This document shows positions 46,129-54,130 of a DNA stretch of 64,000 nucleotides, one piece after another. The first letter of the stretch is position 1. Each line of letters begins with the position of its first letter. The stretch comes from Tindallia magadiensis (GTDB lineage Bacteria > Bacillota > Clostridia > Peptostreptococcales > Tindalliaceae): the NCBI RefSeq assembly GCF_900113635.1, contig NZ_FOQA01000001.1:248001-312000 (forward strand). Reading direction: 5' to 3'. The notes under the pieces are model-generated. The model was not told where the DNA came from. It did not search any database and saw only the letters and a program-made list of their open reading frames with translations. Made by a program: the position numbers and the translations under genes.

Positions 46129-47337
46129 TTACGCTTTTTTCTCTTTCAGCAAATAAGCAATCTCATCTAAAATCCTGTCAGCAATTTTCTTCTTTTCTTC
46201 TAGCCTTAATGACTTTGTCTGACCATTTGGATAGATCAGCATTACCTGATTAGTATCACAATGAAACCCCGCACCTGGTTGCATTAAATCATTAGCAACT
46301 ATCAGGTCTAAGTTTTTTCGATTCATTTTAGAAGTGGCATTTTCTATCAGATTCTCTGTTTCAGCCGCAAAACCTACCAATACCTGATCATTTTTTGTTT
46401 TTCCTAGTTCCCATAAAATATCTGGATTCTTAGTTAAAGACAACTCCATAGAACCTTCTTTTTGTTTTTTTATTTTTTGAACCGCTCTATCCGTAGGACG
46501 GTAATCTGACACAGCTGCAGCCTTGATCACTACATCTTGTTGCTCATACCGACTCATAACAGCATGAAACATCTCCTCCGTCGAAAGAACCGAGACAGCT
46601 TCATCGACTTTTGGAATAGGTATTTGACAAGGACCAGTTACCAAGGTAACTAAAGCTCCTCTTTTTTTTGCCATCTCTGCCAAAGCATAGCCCATTTTTC
46701 CAGATGAGTAATTAGTGATATATCTTACTGGATCAATTTCTTCCCGAGTGGGACCAGCCGTAATAAGGATGCGCTGTCCAATAAGATCCTGTTTGGGCAT
46801 TAAGAGATTTATTAAATATTCTTCTAGTACAGCCGGTTCTGCCATCTTCCCCTTTCCTTTGTCACCACAAGCCAATAGACCCTCACAAGGATCTACAAAA
46901 TGATAACCATATCCCTTTAAACATTCCACATTTCGCTGCAAAATTGGATTTTCATACATATGAGTATTCATAGCAGGTGCTAATATTACTGGCACTGCAG
47001 AAGCCATTATCATGGTTGACAGAAAGTCATCAGCAATACCATTGGCAACTTTTCCTATAATATTTGCCGTTGCTGGCGCAACAATCATTGCATCTGTTTT
47101 TTGTGCAAGTGAAATATGTTCAATTTCCCAATATTTAATAGACTGAAAAAGACTTGTAATCACTGGGTTTCTACTCAGAGCCTGGAAGGTTTCCGGATTT
47201 ACAAAAGAAGTAGCTGCTTCTGTCATCACTACTTCCACTGTTGCCTGCTGTTTTGACAAACGACTAACTAGCTCACAGGCTTTATAAGCTGCTATGCCCC
47301 CAGTAACCCCTACCACAATATGCTTTCCTTGCAACAT
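46129..47337 (-). CDS. coaBC: Bifunctional phosphopantothenoylcysteine synthase/decarboxylase CoaBC
   Basis: The 402-residue product has an N-terminal flavin-dependent decarboxylase CoaC (VGVTGGIAAYKACEL, APATANIIGK and LAPAMNTHMYENP, residues 1 to about 180). The C-terminal CTP-dependent synthase CoaB has ITAGPTREEIDPVRYI, TNYSSGKMG and VGFAAET. It makes 4'-phosphopantetheine. It follows gmk after 5 bases, leaving no room for rpoZ, which is usual here. Confidence 0.98.
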   Translation of the reverse strand: MLQGKHIVVGVTGGIAAYKACELVSRLSKQQATVEVVMTEAATSFVNPETFQALSRNPVITSLFQSIKYWEIEHISLAQKTDAMIVAPATANIIGKVANGIADDFLSTMIMASAVPVILAPAMNTHMYENPILQRNVECLKGYGYHFVDPCEGLLACGDKGKGKMAEPAVLEEYLINLLMPKQDLIGQRILITAGPTREEIDPVRYITNYSSGKMGYALAEMAKKRGALVTLVTGPCQIPIPKVDEAVSVLSTEEMFHAVMSRYEQQDVVIKAAAVSDYRPTDRAVQKIKKQKEGSMELSLTKNPDILWELGKTKNDQVLVGFAAETENLIENATSKMNRKNLDLIVANDLMQPGAGFHCDTNQVMLIYPNGQTKSLRLEEKKKIADRILDEIAYLLKEKKA

Positions 47338-47342
47338 GTCGC

Positions 47343-47957
47343 TTACCTCCTAACCCCAAAAAGATTTAACCAGTAATGCTGACTACGTTCTACACTGGCT
47401 AATTCTGAATCAATAATCGACTCAATCAATGTAGTTGCTTTTTCAACCTCATCGTTTAAGATTACATAATCATACTTCTTTAACTCTTTTATTTCTTCCA
47501 GAGAACTATTCATTCGCTTACTCATCTGTTCCGGAGTTTCCGTCCCACGCCTTTCGATTCTACGCTGTAATTCTTCCAGAGATGGTGGAATAATAAATAA
47601 AAATACGGCTTCCTCAAATTTTTCTCTTATTTGCATAGCACCAAGGATATCAATTTCTAAAAGCACATTATTTCCTTTTTTCAATTGCTTTTCTACAAAA
47701 GCTTTTGGCGTACCATAATAATTACCATAAACTTCTGCATGCTCTAAAAACTCACCATTCTCTAATTTTTTTTCAAAATCATCTTTAGTCAGAAAAAAAT
47801 AGTTAACTTCGTCTACTTCTCCAGGTCTAGGATCTCGAGTTGTAGCTGACACAGAAAGCTGAATATTATTGTTCCTCTTTAGTAAATGCTTTACCAAAGT
47901 TCCTTTACCGGTACCAGAAGGACCAGAGATAACCATCAAAAGACCATTTTGCTCCAT
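47343..47957 (-). CDS. gmk: Guanylate kinase
   Basis: The 204-residue product has P-loop SGPSGTGKGTL at residues 11-21 and the GMP-binding SVSATTRDPRPGEVDEVNYFF near 36. The lid region RRIERRGTETPE lies near 131. It phosphorylates GMP to GDP and so affects GTP pools sensed by CodY. Gene order yicC-remA-gmk is conserved. Confidence 0.98.
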   Translation of the reverse strand: MEQNGLLMVISGPSGTGKGTLVKHLLKRNNNIQLSVSATTRDPRPGEVDEVNYFFLTKDDFEKKLENGEFLEHAEVYGNYYGTPKAFVEKQLKKGNNVLLEIDILGAMQIREKFEEAVFLFIIPPSLEELQRRIERRGTETPEQMSKRMNSSLEEIKELKKYDYVILNDEVEKATTLIESIIDSELASVERSQHYWLNLFGVRR

Positions 47958-47975
47958 CCTTTTCCCTCCCTTATA

Positions 47976-48266
47976 CTACTCACCATGACTGGTTATATGA
48001 TCTTTTATTAAATCCCTCTGTTCTTCCTTATCATGCAGACGATGAGCTACCGTTTCAGGTTGAACTGCCGACAAAATCACATGATCGCTGTCCGTTACGA
48101 TCACCGCTCTGGTTCGACGACCATAAGTAGCATCAATGAGACTTCCCTGATCCCGAGCTTCCTGGATGATTCTTTTAATCGGAGCAGATTCCGGACTAAC
48201 AATAGCAATAATCCGGTTAGCTGAAACAATATTTCCAAATCCAATATTTATCAGTTTTATAGGCAT
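47976..48266 (-). CDS. remA: RemA/YlzA family (DUF370) regulator
   Basis: The 96-residue product starts [21 protein letters not shown] and has [34 protein letters not shown] and [12 protein letters not shown], the full RemA pattern. In Bacillus RemA is a ring-shaped DNA-binding activator of biofilm matrix and osmoprotection genes. The position between yicC and gmk is conserved; targets in this organism are unknown. Confidence 0.96.
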   Translation of the reverse strand: MPIKLINIGFGNIVSANRIIAIVSPESAPIKRIIQEARDQGSLIDATYGRRTRAVIVTDSDHVILSAVQPETVAHRLHDKEEQRDLIKDHITSHGE

Positions 48267-48278
48267 ATTCTTTCTCCT

Positions 48279-49160
48279 TTATTCAATATTTTGTACCTGT
48301 TCACGCATTTTCTCCAGTTCGCTTTTCACTTCAACCACTAGTGAATTAATGCTAAAATCACTAGCTTTAGAACCAATGGTGTTGATTTCTCGATTCACTT
48401 CCTGAAGCATAAAATCCAGTTTTCGTCCAACCGTTTCCGTCTGATCAAGCGCTTTATCCATCTGTTTAAGATGACTGCGAAATCGAACTAATTCTTCAGC
48501 AATACACGTTTTCTCTGATAAAATAGCGACTTCCATAGCGATTCGTTGTTCATCCACTACAAATTCTTTATCTGTCAGTTCCTGAATACGCTTCATCAAT
48601 CGTTCTCGATATGCTTTACTGAAGTCTGGCGAAAGCAGCTCTATTTCTTCTATGTAGCCATTTAAGCTGTCTATTCGTTGTTTCAGATCCTCTTCCATGC
48701 TTTTCCCCTCTGTCGCCCGCATGATACTCAGTTGATTAGCAGCTTCCCGAATGCCTTTTTCCATTTCTTGCCATAACTTTTCTTCATCTGTTTCAGGTTC
48801 TTCAAGAATGATCATTTCTGGTAATCGAGATAAATTGGATATTGTTAAGTCGTTTTTTAATCCTAACTCCTGACTTAACACTTCAAAAGCATCCCGATAA
48901 GATCTGCCCAGCTCTTTATCCAAGGTTACTGCTTTTGAAACCTCTCCCTGGCCTGCATGATTGATATACACATCCACGCGACCTCGAGCAATATACTGTT
49001 TGACACACTGTTTAATTTTTTCTTCCATAAAGTTAATTTTTCGCGGCATTTTAACAGCTATATCCAGATAACGATGATTCACACTTTTCATCTCAATCGT
49101 ATACGCATTAGTATTAAGCAAAACCTCTGATCTTCCGTATCCTGTCATACTGTTAATCAT
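48279..49160 (-). CDS. yicC: YicC/YloC family endoribonuclease
   Basis: The 293-residue product starts MINSMTGYGRSE and has MKSVNHRYLDIAVKMPR near 24 and RGRVDVYI near 58. The C-terminal part is KLDFMLQEVNREINTIGSKASD. YicC-type proteins are a newer class of endoribonucleases affecting sRNA or mRNA decay. The start overlaps the dapF stop by eight bases. It precedes remA as in Bacillus. Confidence 0.95.
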   Translation of the reverse strand: MINSMTGYGRSEVLLNTNAYTIEMKSVNHRYLDIAVKMPRKINFMEEKIKQCVKQYIARGRVDVYINHAGQGEVSKAVTLDKELGRSYRDAFEVLSQELGLKNDLTISNLSRLPEMIILEEPETDEEKLWQEMEKGIREAANQLSIMRATEGKSMEEDLKQRIDSLNGYIEEIELLSPDFSKAYRERLMKRIQELTDKEFVVDEQRIAMEVAILSEKTCIAEELVRFRSHLKQMDKALDQTETVGRKLDFMLQEVNREINTIGSKASDFSINSLVVEVKSELEKMREQVQNIE

Positions 49161-49980
49161 GGTTTAAAAGTCCTTTCCCCATAAAATTTCCCTTAGCAAT
49201 CATCTGGCAGGGACCAGTCATATAAACACCGTTTTCTTTATCAATTTCAATAGTCAGCTGACCACCTTCAGCTATTACATTGATTCGTTTTTCCACCATG
49301 CCCTTTTGATGTAACACGCTACAAACGCTACAAATACCTGTTCCACATGCTAGCGTATGACCAGCGCCCCTCTCCCAAGTCATCACAGAAACATGTTCCC
49401 GGCTATGGACTTTAGCAAAATTCACATTGGTTCCCTTAGGAAAAATATCCATTTTTTCGATCTTAGGTCCTATCCTGTCCACACGGTTAACATTCAAGTC
49501 TGATTCCAGAAGAACAACATGAGGAACTCCAATTGTTAAGTCTGCCATTTTAATTGTTTCTCCATCGACTTCAATCATCATTTCGATGTCGCGTATCTTT
49601 GGTTTTCCCATATATACTTTCACCAAGCTGCCCATAGACTCATAGCGTTGAATCTCTATTTCTCTTATGTCTAGCATCGTTTCAATGCGTAAAACAGGTT
49701 TTTCCGGTACTAAATTTTCCTCCATCACATAATGAGCAAAGCAACGAATACCATTGCCGCACATTTCACCCTGCGAACCATCAGCATTATGATAAAGCAT
49801 TTTTATATCAGCTATTTCCGAAGCTTCCGCTATCATCATTCCATCTGCTCCAATACCCAGGTGACGCTGACAAATCATCTTTGCCAACTTTTGATCCCAA
49901 GAAGCGTCAGGAAGGTCTTGGCGTTTCAGCAAAATAAAATCATTGCCAATACCATGCATTTTAGTAAAAGGGATGTTCAT
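49153..49980 (-). CDS. dapF: Diaminopimelate epimerase
   Basis: The 275-residue product has MHGIGNDFIL near residue 8 and both catalytic cysteines, in MCGNGIRCFA near 75 and ACGTGICSV near 215. It converts LL- to meso-diaminopimelate for peptidoglycan and lysine. ATG 49980 is 8 bases after GAGGAG. It begins the minus-strand run dapF-yicC-remA-gmk, with an extended -10 promoter about 30 bases upstream. Confidence 0.97.
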   Translation of the reverse strand: MNIPFTKMHGIGNDFILLKRQDLPDASWDQKLAKMICQRHLGIGADGMMIAEASEIADIKMLYHNADGSQGEMCGNGIRCFAHYVMEENLVPEKPVLRIETMLDIREIEIQRYESMGSLVKVYMGKPKIRDIEMMIEVDGETIKMADLTIGVPHVVLLESDLNVNRVDRIGPKIEKMDIFPKGTNVNFAKVHSREHVSVMTWERGAGHTLACGTGICSVCSVLHQKGMVEKRINVIAEGGQLTIEIDKENGVYMTGPCQMIAKGNFMGKGLLNHD

Positions 49981-50008
49981 TCCAGCCACTCCTCTCTTTC
50001 TTCCGTCT

Positions 50009-50017
50009 ATTATAACA
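50009..50017 (-). promoter_or_regulatory. Extended -10 promoter of dapF-yicC-remA
   Basis: TGTTATAAT gives an exact -10 with TG one base upstream; no clear -35. It lies 29 bases before the dapF start. A weaker plus-strand promoter for rqcH (ATGACA, then TATTAT 18 bases on) seems to share this region. Confidence 0.6.
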
Positions 50018-50088
50018 AATTCCGTTCATCAATGACATGATTTCCTCCGATATGTTATTATTAGATCTATAGAACAGGAGTGATAAAC

Positions 50089-51867
50089 ATGCCTTTAGAT
50101 GGAAGTATGGTACTTGCATTGAAAACAGAACTTGAAAGGGAAATTCTTAATCATCGTATTGATAAGATTCATCAACCGGAAAGTGATGAATTAATCATCA
50201 TTACCCGTGGTCAAGGACAGAATAAAAAAATTCTCCTTTCCGCCCACAGCAAATTTCCTCGAATTCACTTAACCACTCTTTCTAAAATCAATCCAACGAC
50301 ACCGCCCATGTTCTGCATGCTGCTGCGAAAACATTTGATTGGTAACCGAGTCATCAAAATACACCAACCTTCTTTAGAAAGAATTATCGAACTGGAAATA
50401 GAGGGCGCTGATGAATTGAATCAACTGTCCAAGAAACGACTAATCATCGAAATGATGGGCAAACACAGCAACATCATTCTAGTAGATGATCAAAATAACA
50501 GTATTATGGATTCGATTAAACGAGTTCCGGTTCATATTAGCCGTAAGCGTCAGATATTACCAGGACTTCCTTATCAATATCCACCGTCAGATAAACATAA
50601 TCCTTTTGAAGTAATCGATTTTGAAGAATGGCTTCATGCCATGCATTCATCTGATGAGCGCTCTATTGAAAAAGATTTTTTAACAACTTTTGCTGGCATT
50701 TCACCTTCTTTGGCTAAAGAACTTTGTTATCAATCTTCTCTGGATTCAAACCAGTTATTTAATACATTATTAAATGAAGAAAAAGAGGTGCTTTATCATT
50801 CATATATAAACTGGTTAAAACTTTTACACCAAAAAGAACTAACTCCTATCGCCTATCAAGAAGAATCCTATCACTATCGAGATATCAGCGCCTTATCCAT
50901 GGAGCATTTTAAATCTTTACATCGTATTGTGTTTGATAATTTCAGTCAGATGCTTGAGAAATACTACCACCTTAAAGATGAACATCAGCGTCTGCACCAA
51001 AAGTCTCAAGACCTTCGCAAGAATATGACTATTAAACGAAATCGGACAGCACAACGTCTTCAAAACCTAAATAATGATCTTTCCAAAGCTCGAAAAGCTT
51101 CAGAGGATAAAATAAAAGCCGATCTGATCATGGCTAATATGCATCAACTTCGACAGGACCAGGAATTTTTAGAGACTTGTAACTATTTTGATGAAAATCA
51201 GACATCTATAAAAATTCTATTAAATAAGTCAAAAACACCGGCACAAAATGCTCAGAGCTACTATAAACGTTATCAAAAGTCTAAAAAAGCCAATATTGAA
51301 ATACAACGACAAATTACTAAAACCCGTCAGGAGCTGGATTATCTAGATCAGGTACTACTTTTCATTGAACAAGCAGAAACCTTGCAAGATCTCGAAGAAG
51401 TCCGACAGGAATTAATAAAATCCGGCTATATGAAACGAAAAACCAGCCATAAAAACACTAGGTCTTCCGGCAAAATACAAGAAAGTGGAATTCTTCATTT
51501 CCAAACGGAAGAAGGCAGAGATTTGTACGTGGGTAAAAATAATTACCAGAATGAAAAAGTCACCTTTAGCATTGCTGGGAAAAATGATTTATGGTTTCAT
51601 GTTAAAGATTTTCCTGGTTCTCATGTTATTCTAAAGTCCGGACAAAACGAACTCCCGAATGAAGTCTTAGAAATTGCTGCTATGCTTGCCGCTTATTATT
51701 CAAAGGGTAGAATGGGTCAAAATGTAGCCGTAGATTATACCAAATGCCGACATGTACGAAAACAAAGGGGCGCACAGCCGGGTATGGTTATCTATGATCA
51801 TCATCAAACTTTGTATGTTACACCAGACGAATCCATTATAGGTCAGTTAAAAAAACAGCGTCCATAA
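50089..51867 (+). CDS. rqcH: Ribosome quality control protein RqcH (NFACT, formerly FbpA-like)
   Basis: The 592-residue product has an NFACT-N domain (MPLDGSMV start, KIHQPESDELII, PPMFCMLLRKHL near 72-83). Middle HhH and coiled-coil parts follow (about 290-440). The C-terminal NFACT-R domain has FHVKDFPGSHVILKSG, AAYYSKGRMGQNVAVDYT and HVRKQRGAQPG. RqcH binds split 50S subunits and adds alanine tails to stalled peptides. Glu97-Arg98 stands in place of the Asp97-Arg98 pair needed in Bacillus. AGGAG is eight bases from ATG 50089. Confidence 0.94.
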   Translation: MPLDGSMVLALKTELEREILNHRIDKIHQPESDELIIITRGQGQNKKILLSAHSKFPRIHLTTLSKINPTTPPMFCMLLRKHLIGNRVIKIHQPSLERIIELEIEGADELNQLSKKRLIIEMMGKHSNIILVDDQNNSIMDSIKRVPVHISRKRQILPGLPYQYPPSDKHNPFEVIDFEEWLHAMHSSDERSIEKDFLTTFAGISPSLAKELCYQSSLDSNQLFNTLLNEEKEVLYHSYINWLKLLHQKELTPIAYQEESYHYRDISALSMEHFKSLHRIVFDNFSQMLEKYYHLKDEHQRLHQKSQDLRKNMTIKRNRTAQRLQNLNNDLSKARKASEDKIKADLIMANMHQLRQDQEFLETCNYFDENQTSIKILLNKSKTPAQNAQSYYKRYQKSKKANIEIQRQITKTRQELDYLDQVLLFIEQAETLQDLEEVRQELIKSGYMKRKTSHKNTRSSGKIQESGILHFQTEEGRDLYVGKNNYQNEKVTFSIAGKNDLWFHVKDFPGSHVILKSGQNELPNEVLEIAAMLAAYYSKGRMGQNVAVDYTKCRHVRKQRGAQPGMVIYDHHQTLYVTPDESIIGQLKKQRP

Positions 51868-51881
51868 CAGACGCTGTTTTT
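51851..51881. terminator. Bidirectional terminator shared by rqcH and glsA
   Basis: A perfect 12-base stem (AAAAACAGCGTC / GACGCTGTTTTT) has the rqcH stop codon in its 7-base loop, and the glsA stop overlaps its right edge. Both strands end in a T-run. Confidence 0.9.
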
Positions 51882-52800
51882 AGAATATACTCAGATCTAG
51901 CTTCTTTGCTAGACTTTCCAATACTTTAACACCAGCAATGCTGTTTCCTTTAGCATCTAAAGATGGACCAAATACACCAATTCCCATTTTACCTGGCGAT
52001 ACAGCTAATATGCCTCCGCCAACGCCACTTTTAGAAGGAACCCCTACACTAACAGCATATTCACCTGACCCATCATATAAACCGCAAGTTGTCATAACAG
52101 CTTTTACCGTTTTACATATTTTTTTGCTTATTAGCTCTCTCCCGTCTATAATGCTTTTGCCATCATTCGCAAGAACAACTGCTATAGAGGCAATGTCTTC
52201 ACATGTAACTTCTATAGAGCACAACCGGAAATATGCATCTAGCAACTCTTCTACGTTTGTTTCAATGGTTCCGGTGCTTTTCATAAAATATGCCAAGGCC
52301 CTATTACGGTCACCTGTCTCTTTTTCTGATAAATAAACACTTTCATTCACTTTGATATAAGGATTATTCGACAGACTTCGAATCATATTAAGGATCCGTT
52401 CATATTTTTCTTCTAACGTATTTCCACTTACTAGTTCAATGCAAGCAATAGCACCAGAATTAATCATAGGATTCAATGGTCGATGCTCATTTTTTGTTTC
52501 TAGATTAACAATAGAATTAAACCCATCTGACGAAGGCGCCACCGTAATTTTTTTATACAAAGTATCGATTGAATTATCTTGTAATACACAAATAAAGGAT
52601 ATGATTTTCGAAATGCTTTGTATGGTAAACGGTGTATTCCATTCTCCAGCTTTGTAAACCTCTCCATTTATTTCGTGTACATAAATACCCAGCGCATCTA
52701 TCTTTTGTTTGGATAGCTCTGGTATGTAGGTAGCAAGAGCTCCTTCTTTAGTCCAGTGGCGATGATCCTCTAGTATCTTTTCTAATATATTTTGCATCAT
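51880..52800 (-). CDS. glsA: Glutaminase A
   Basis: The 306-residue beta-lactamase-fold glutaminase has FTIQSISKIISFI near 58 (catalytic SxxK Ser), NPMINSGAIACIELV near 110, and the C-terminal SKSGVGGGILAVSPGKMGIGVFGP. It hydrolyses glutamine to glutamate and ammonia; it often takes part in acid resistance or nitrogen supply. The start lies after GGGGGG-rich DNA. It converges with rqcH and does not belong to the neighbouring conserved operons. Confidence 0.96.
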   Translation of the reverse strand: MMQNILEKILEDHRHWTKEGALATYIPELSKQKIDALGIYVHEINGEVYKAGEWNTPFTIQSISKIISFICVLQDNSIDTLYKKITVAPSSDGFNSIVNLETKNEHRPLNPMINSGAIACIELVSGNTLEEKYERILNMIRSLSNNPYIKVNESVYLSEKETGDRNRALAYFMKSTGTIETNVEELLDAYFRLCSIEVTCEDIASIAVVLANDGKSIIDGRELISKKICKTVKAVMTTCGLYDGSGEYAVSVGVPSKSGVGGGILAVSPGKMGIGVFGPSLDAKGNSIAGVKVLESLAKKLDLSIF

Positions 52801-52839
52801 GTCGATCCCCCCTATTCAAAGTACGCTATGACAATATCC

Positions 52840-52845
52840 ATTATA
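52840..52845 (-). promoter_or_regulatory. Possible glsA -10 element
   Basis: An exact TATAAT lies about 40 bases upstream of glsA, but the -35 region (TGGAAT, 17 bases up) is poor. Confidence 0.4.
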
Positions 52846-52926
52846 CAATTAATGATTGCTTTATTCCAGAAAACAATTTTGTATTTTCTAAAAATCTCAG
52901 TCCCATTATCTTTTTCTAATTTACTC

Positions 52927-52955
52927 TTTACAATACGCACAGCATGCGTTATAAT
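52927..52955 (+). promoter_or_regulatory. Promoter of tRNA-Thr
   Basis: TTTACA and an exact TATAAT are 17 bases apart, about 46 bases upstream of the mature tRNA start. The strength fits a stable RNA gene. Confidence 0.85.
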
Positions 52956-53001
52956 ATTTTTTGTGGTTCATGTACCCAACTTAAATAAGTGTTATTAATT
53001 C

Positions 53002-53078
53002 GCTGTTGTAGCTCAGTAGGTAGAGCACTTCCTTGGTAAGGAAGAGGTTCGGCGGTTCGAATCCGCTCAACAGCTCCA
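53002..53078 (+). tRNA. tRNA-Thr (anticodon GGT)
   Basis: The 77-base gene folds into a full cloverleaf: acceptor stem GCTGTTG/CAACAGC, D-stem GCTC/GAGC, anticodon stem CTTCC/GGAAG with loop TTGGTAA, and T-loop TTCGAAT. The anticodon GGT reads ACC and ACT threonine codons. CCA is encoded. It stands alone, with its own promoter and terminator. Confidence 0.97.
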
Positions 53079-53091
53079 CAATACCAATGAT

Positions 53092-53119
53092 CCCAGAGGT
53101 TTTATCCTCTGGGTTTTTT
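53092..53119 (+). terminator. Terminator of tRNA-Thr
   Basis: A stem CCCAGAGG / CCTCTGGG with a 6-base loop is followed by six T, 14 bases after the CCA end. Confidence 0.92.
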
Positions 53120-53133
53120 CTTTTTTGTCAGTC

Positions 53134-53177
53134 AAAAAAAGACAAGGCTTATTCTTCATAATAGCCTTGTCTTTTTT
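53134..53177 (-). terminator. Terminator of the PspC-like unit
   Basis: A long perfect inverted repeat (AAAAAAGACAAGGCT with AGCCTTGTCTTTTTT, 13-base loop) follows the 53202-53465 gene on the minus strand, ending in a T-run. Confidence 0.9.
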
Positions 53178-53201
53178 ATTTTCGCAAGTTTTCCTCAAAC
53201 A

Positions 53202-53465
53202 TTAGTATGGAAAAGGAATCATGGGGACATATATTTTCAGTTCTATCATAATGCTTAACGTTATTACAATGATAAAAAACAAAATCCAAGTTAATACTGA
53301 AACATAAGGTTGTTTTTCAATAATCAGATTAATTCCTGTAATAATCAATATAACGGGCCAGAATTGAAACAGATATCGAAAACTGATGATGCCAAAATTT
53401 CTCAAAAGAAATAGTATACCAGTTCCAATAAGAATAACTCCAGGGGTATAGTCCTTATTTTTCAT
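53202..53465 (-). CDS. Small membrane protein with LiaF-like transmembrane domain (DUF5668-type)
   Basis: The 87-residue protein has three hydrophobic helices (about 8-22, 30-50 and 56-75). It follows the pattern GVILIGTGILFLLRNFG...FWPVILIITGINLI seen in LiaI/LiaF-like N-terminal domains. Such proteins accompany PspC-type envelope-stress sensors. It is four bases downstream of the PspC gene and co-transcribed. The exact function is unknown. Confidence 0.8.
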   Translation of the reverse strand: MKNKDYTPGVILIGTGILFLLRNFGIISFRYLFQFWPVILIITGINLIIEKQPYVSVLTWILFFIIVITLSIMIELKIYVPMIPFPY

Positions 53466-53469
53466 ATAG

Positions 53470-53991
53470 TCACTTCCTTTGGTTTACAATAATATATACT
53501 CCAATAAAGATAAGTACCAGTGGCCAAATATAGCTGAAGTCAATCCAATGAATTCTCAGGAAGTTTCTAGAAAAAAACAAAGATCCTAGTACAACCAGCA
53601 CCAGCCCTATAACCACATTATTATTATCATTTCTAAATTCTGTTTGCTTTTCTTTCAACTGATCATCTTTCGATTTTTCAAATTCTATTCGTTGCTTATC
53701 ATATTTTTGTGTTTCATGCATTTCTTTAGTAATATCTTCTTCCTCAATTTCAACAAAATTGTTATCTTCATATATTGTTCCATTGTTGGATCTATCAGAA
53801 ATATTTAAGGGTTTTTCCGGCATAATAATAGCAGCAATGATATAGGCTAGCACTCCTGCACCTCCTGCAAAAGTAAAAACCACCCATATTAACCGAACTA
53901 AAGTAGGATCTACCTCAAAATATTCTGCTACACCACCGCATACTCCGGCCAATTTTTTATCTTTCCTCGAACGATAAAATCGTTTTTCCAT
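53470..53991 (-). CDS. PspC-domain envelope stress protein with C-terminal LiaF-like segment
   Basis: The 173-residue protein has an N-terminal PspC domain (KKLAGVCGGVAEYFEVDPTLVRL, about 11-33, then a membrane helix ending in IAAIIMPEKP). A long charged, E/K/D-rich linker (about 60-115) follows. Two C-terminal helices (GLVLVVLGSLFFSRNF, IWPLVLIFIGVYII) match the downstream gene. PspC proteins sense membrane stress. AAGGAG and a possible TATAAT (54022-54027) lie upstream. Confidence 0.88.
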   Translation of the reverse strand: MEKRFYRSRKDKKLAGVCGGVAEYFEVDPTLVRLIWVVFTFAGGAGVLAYIIAAIIMPEKPLNISDRSNNGTIYEDNNFVEIEEEDITKEMHETQKYDKQRIEFEKSKDDQLKEKQTEFRNDNNNVVIGLVLVVLGSLFFSRNFLRIHWIDFSYIWPLVLIFIGVYIIVNQRK

Positions 53992-54065
53992 AATAATCTT
54001 CTCCTTTAATATACAAGTCTCATTATAGTATTACGTCATTCTTGTTATTTTGTTTTAGATGACAA

Positions 54066-54097
54066 TAAAAAATTCAGCCGATATATAACGACTGAAT
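54066..54097 (-). terminator. Terminator ending the chemosensory operon
   Basis: A 9-base stem with one G-T pair (ATTCAGTCG with CGGCTGAAT) and a 7- to 8-base loop is followed by six T, about 34 bases past the last gene of the operon. Confidence 0.85.
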
Positions 54098-54130
54098 CCC
54101 TTAGGATTTTATTTCTCTTCTCCAGCTTAC

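Noticed and set aside
53002-53078. tRNA-Thr as an integration site of a mobile element
   Set aside because: No integrase, no repeat of the tRNA 3' end and no foreign-looking genes are near it.
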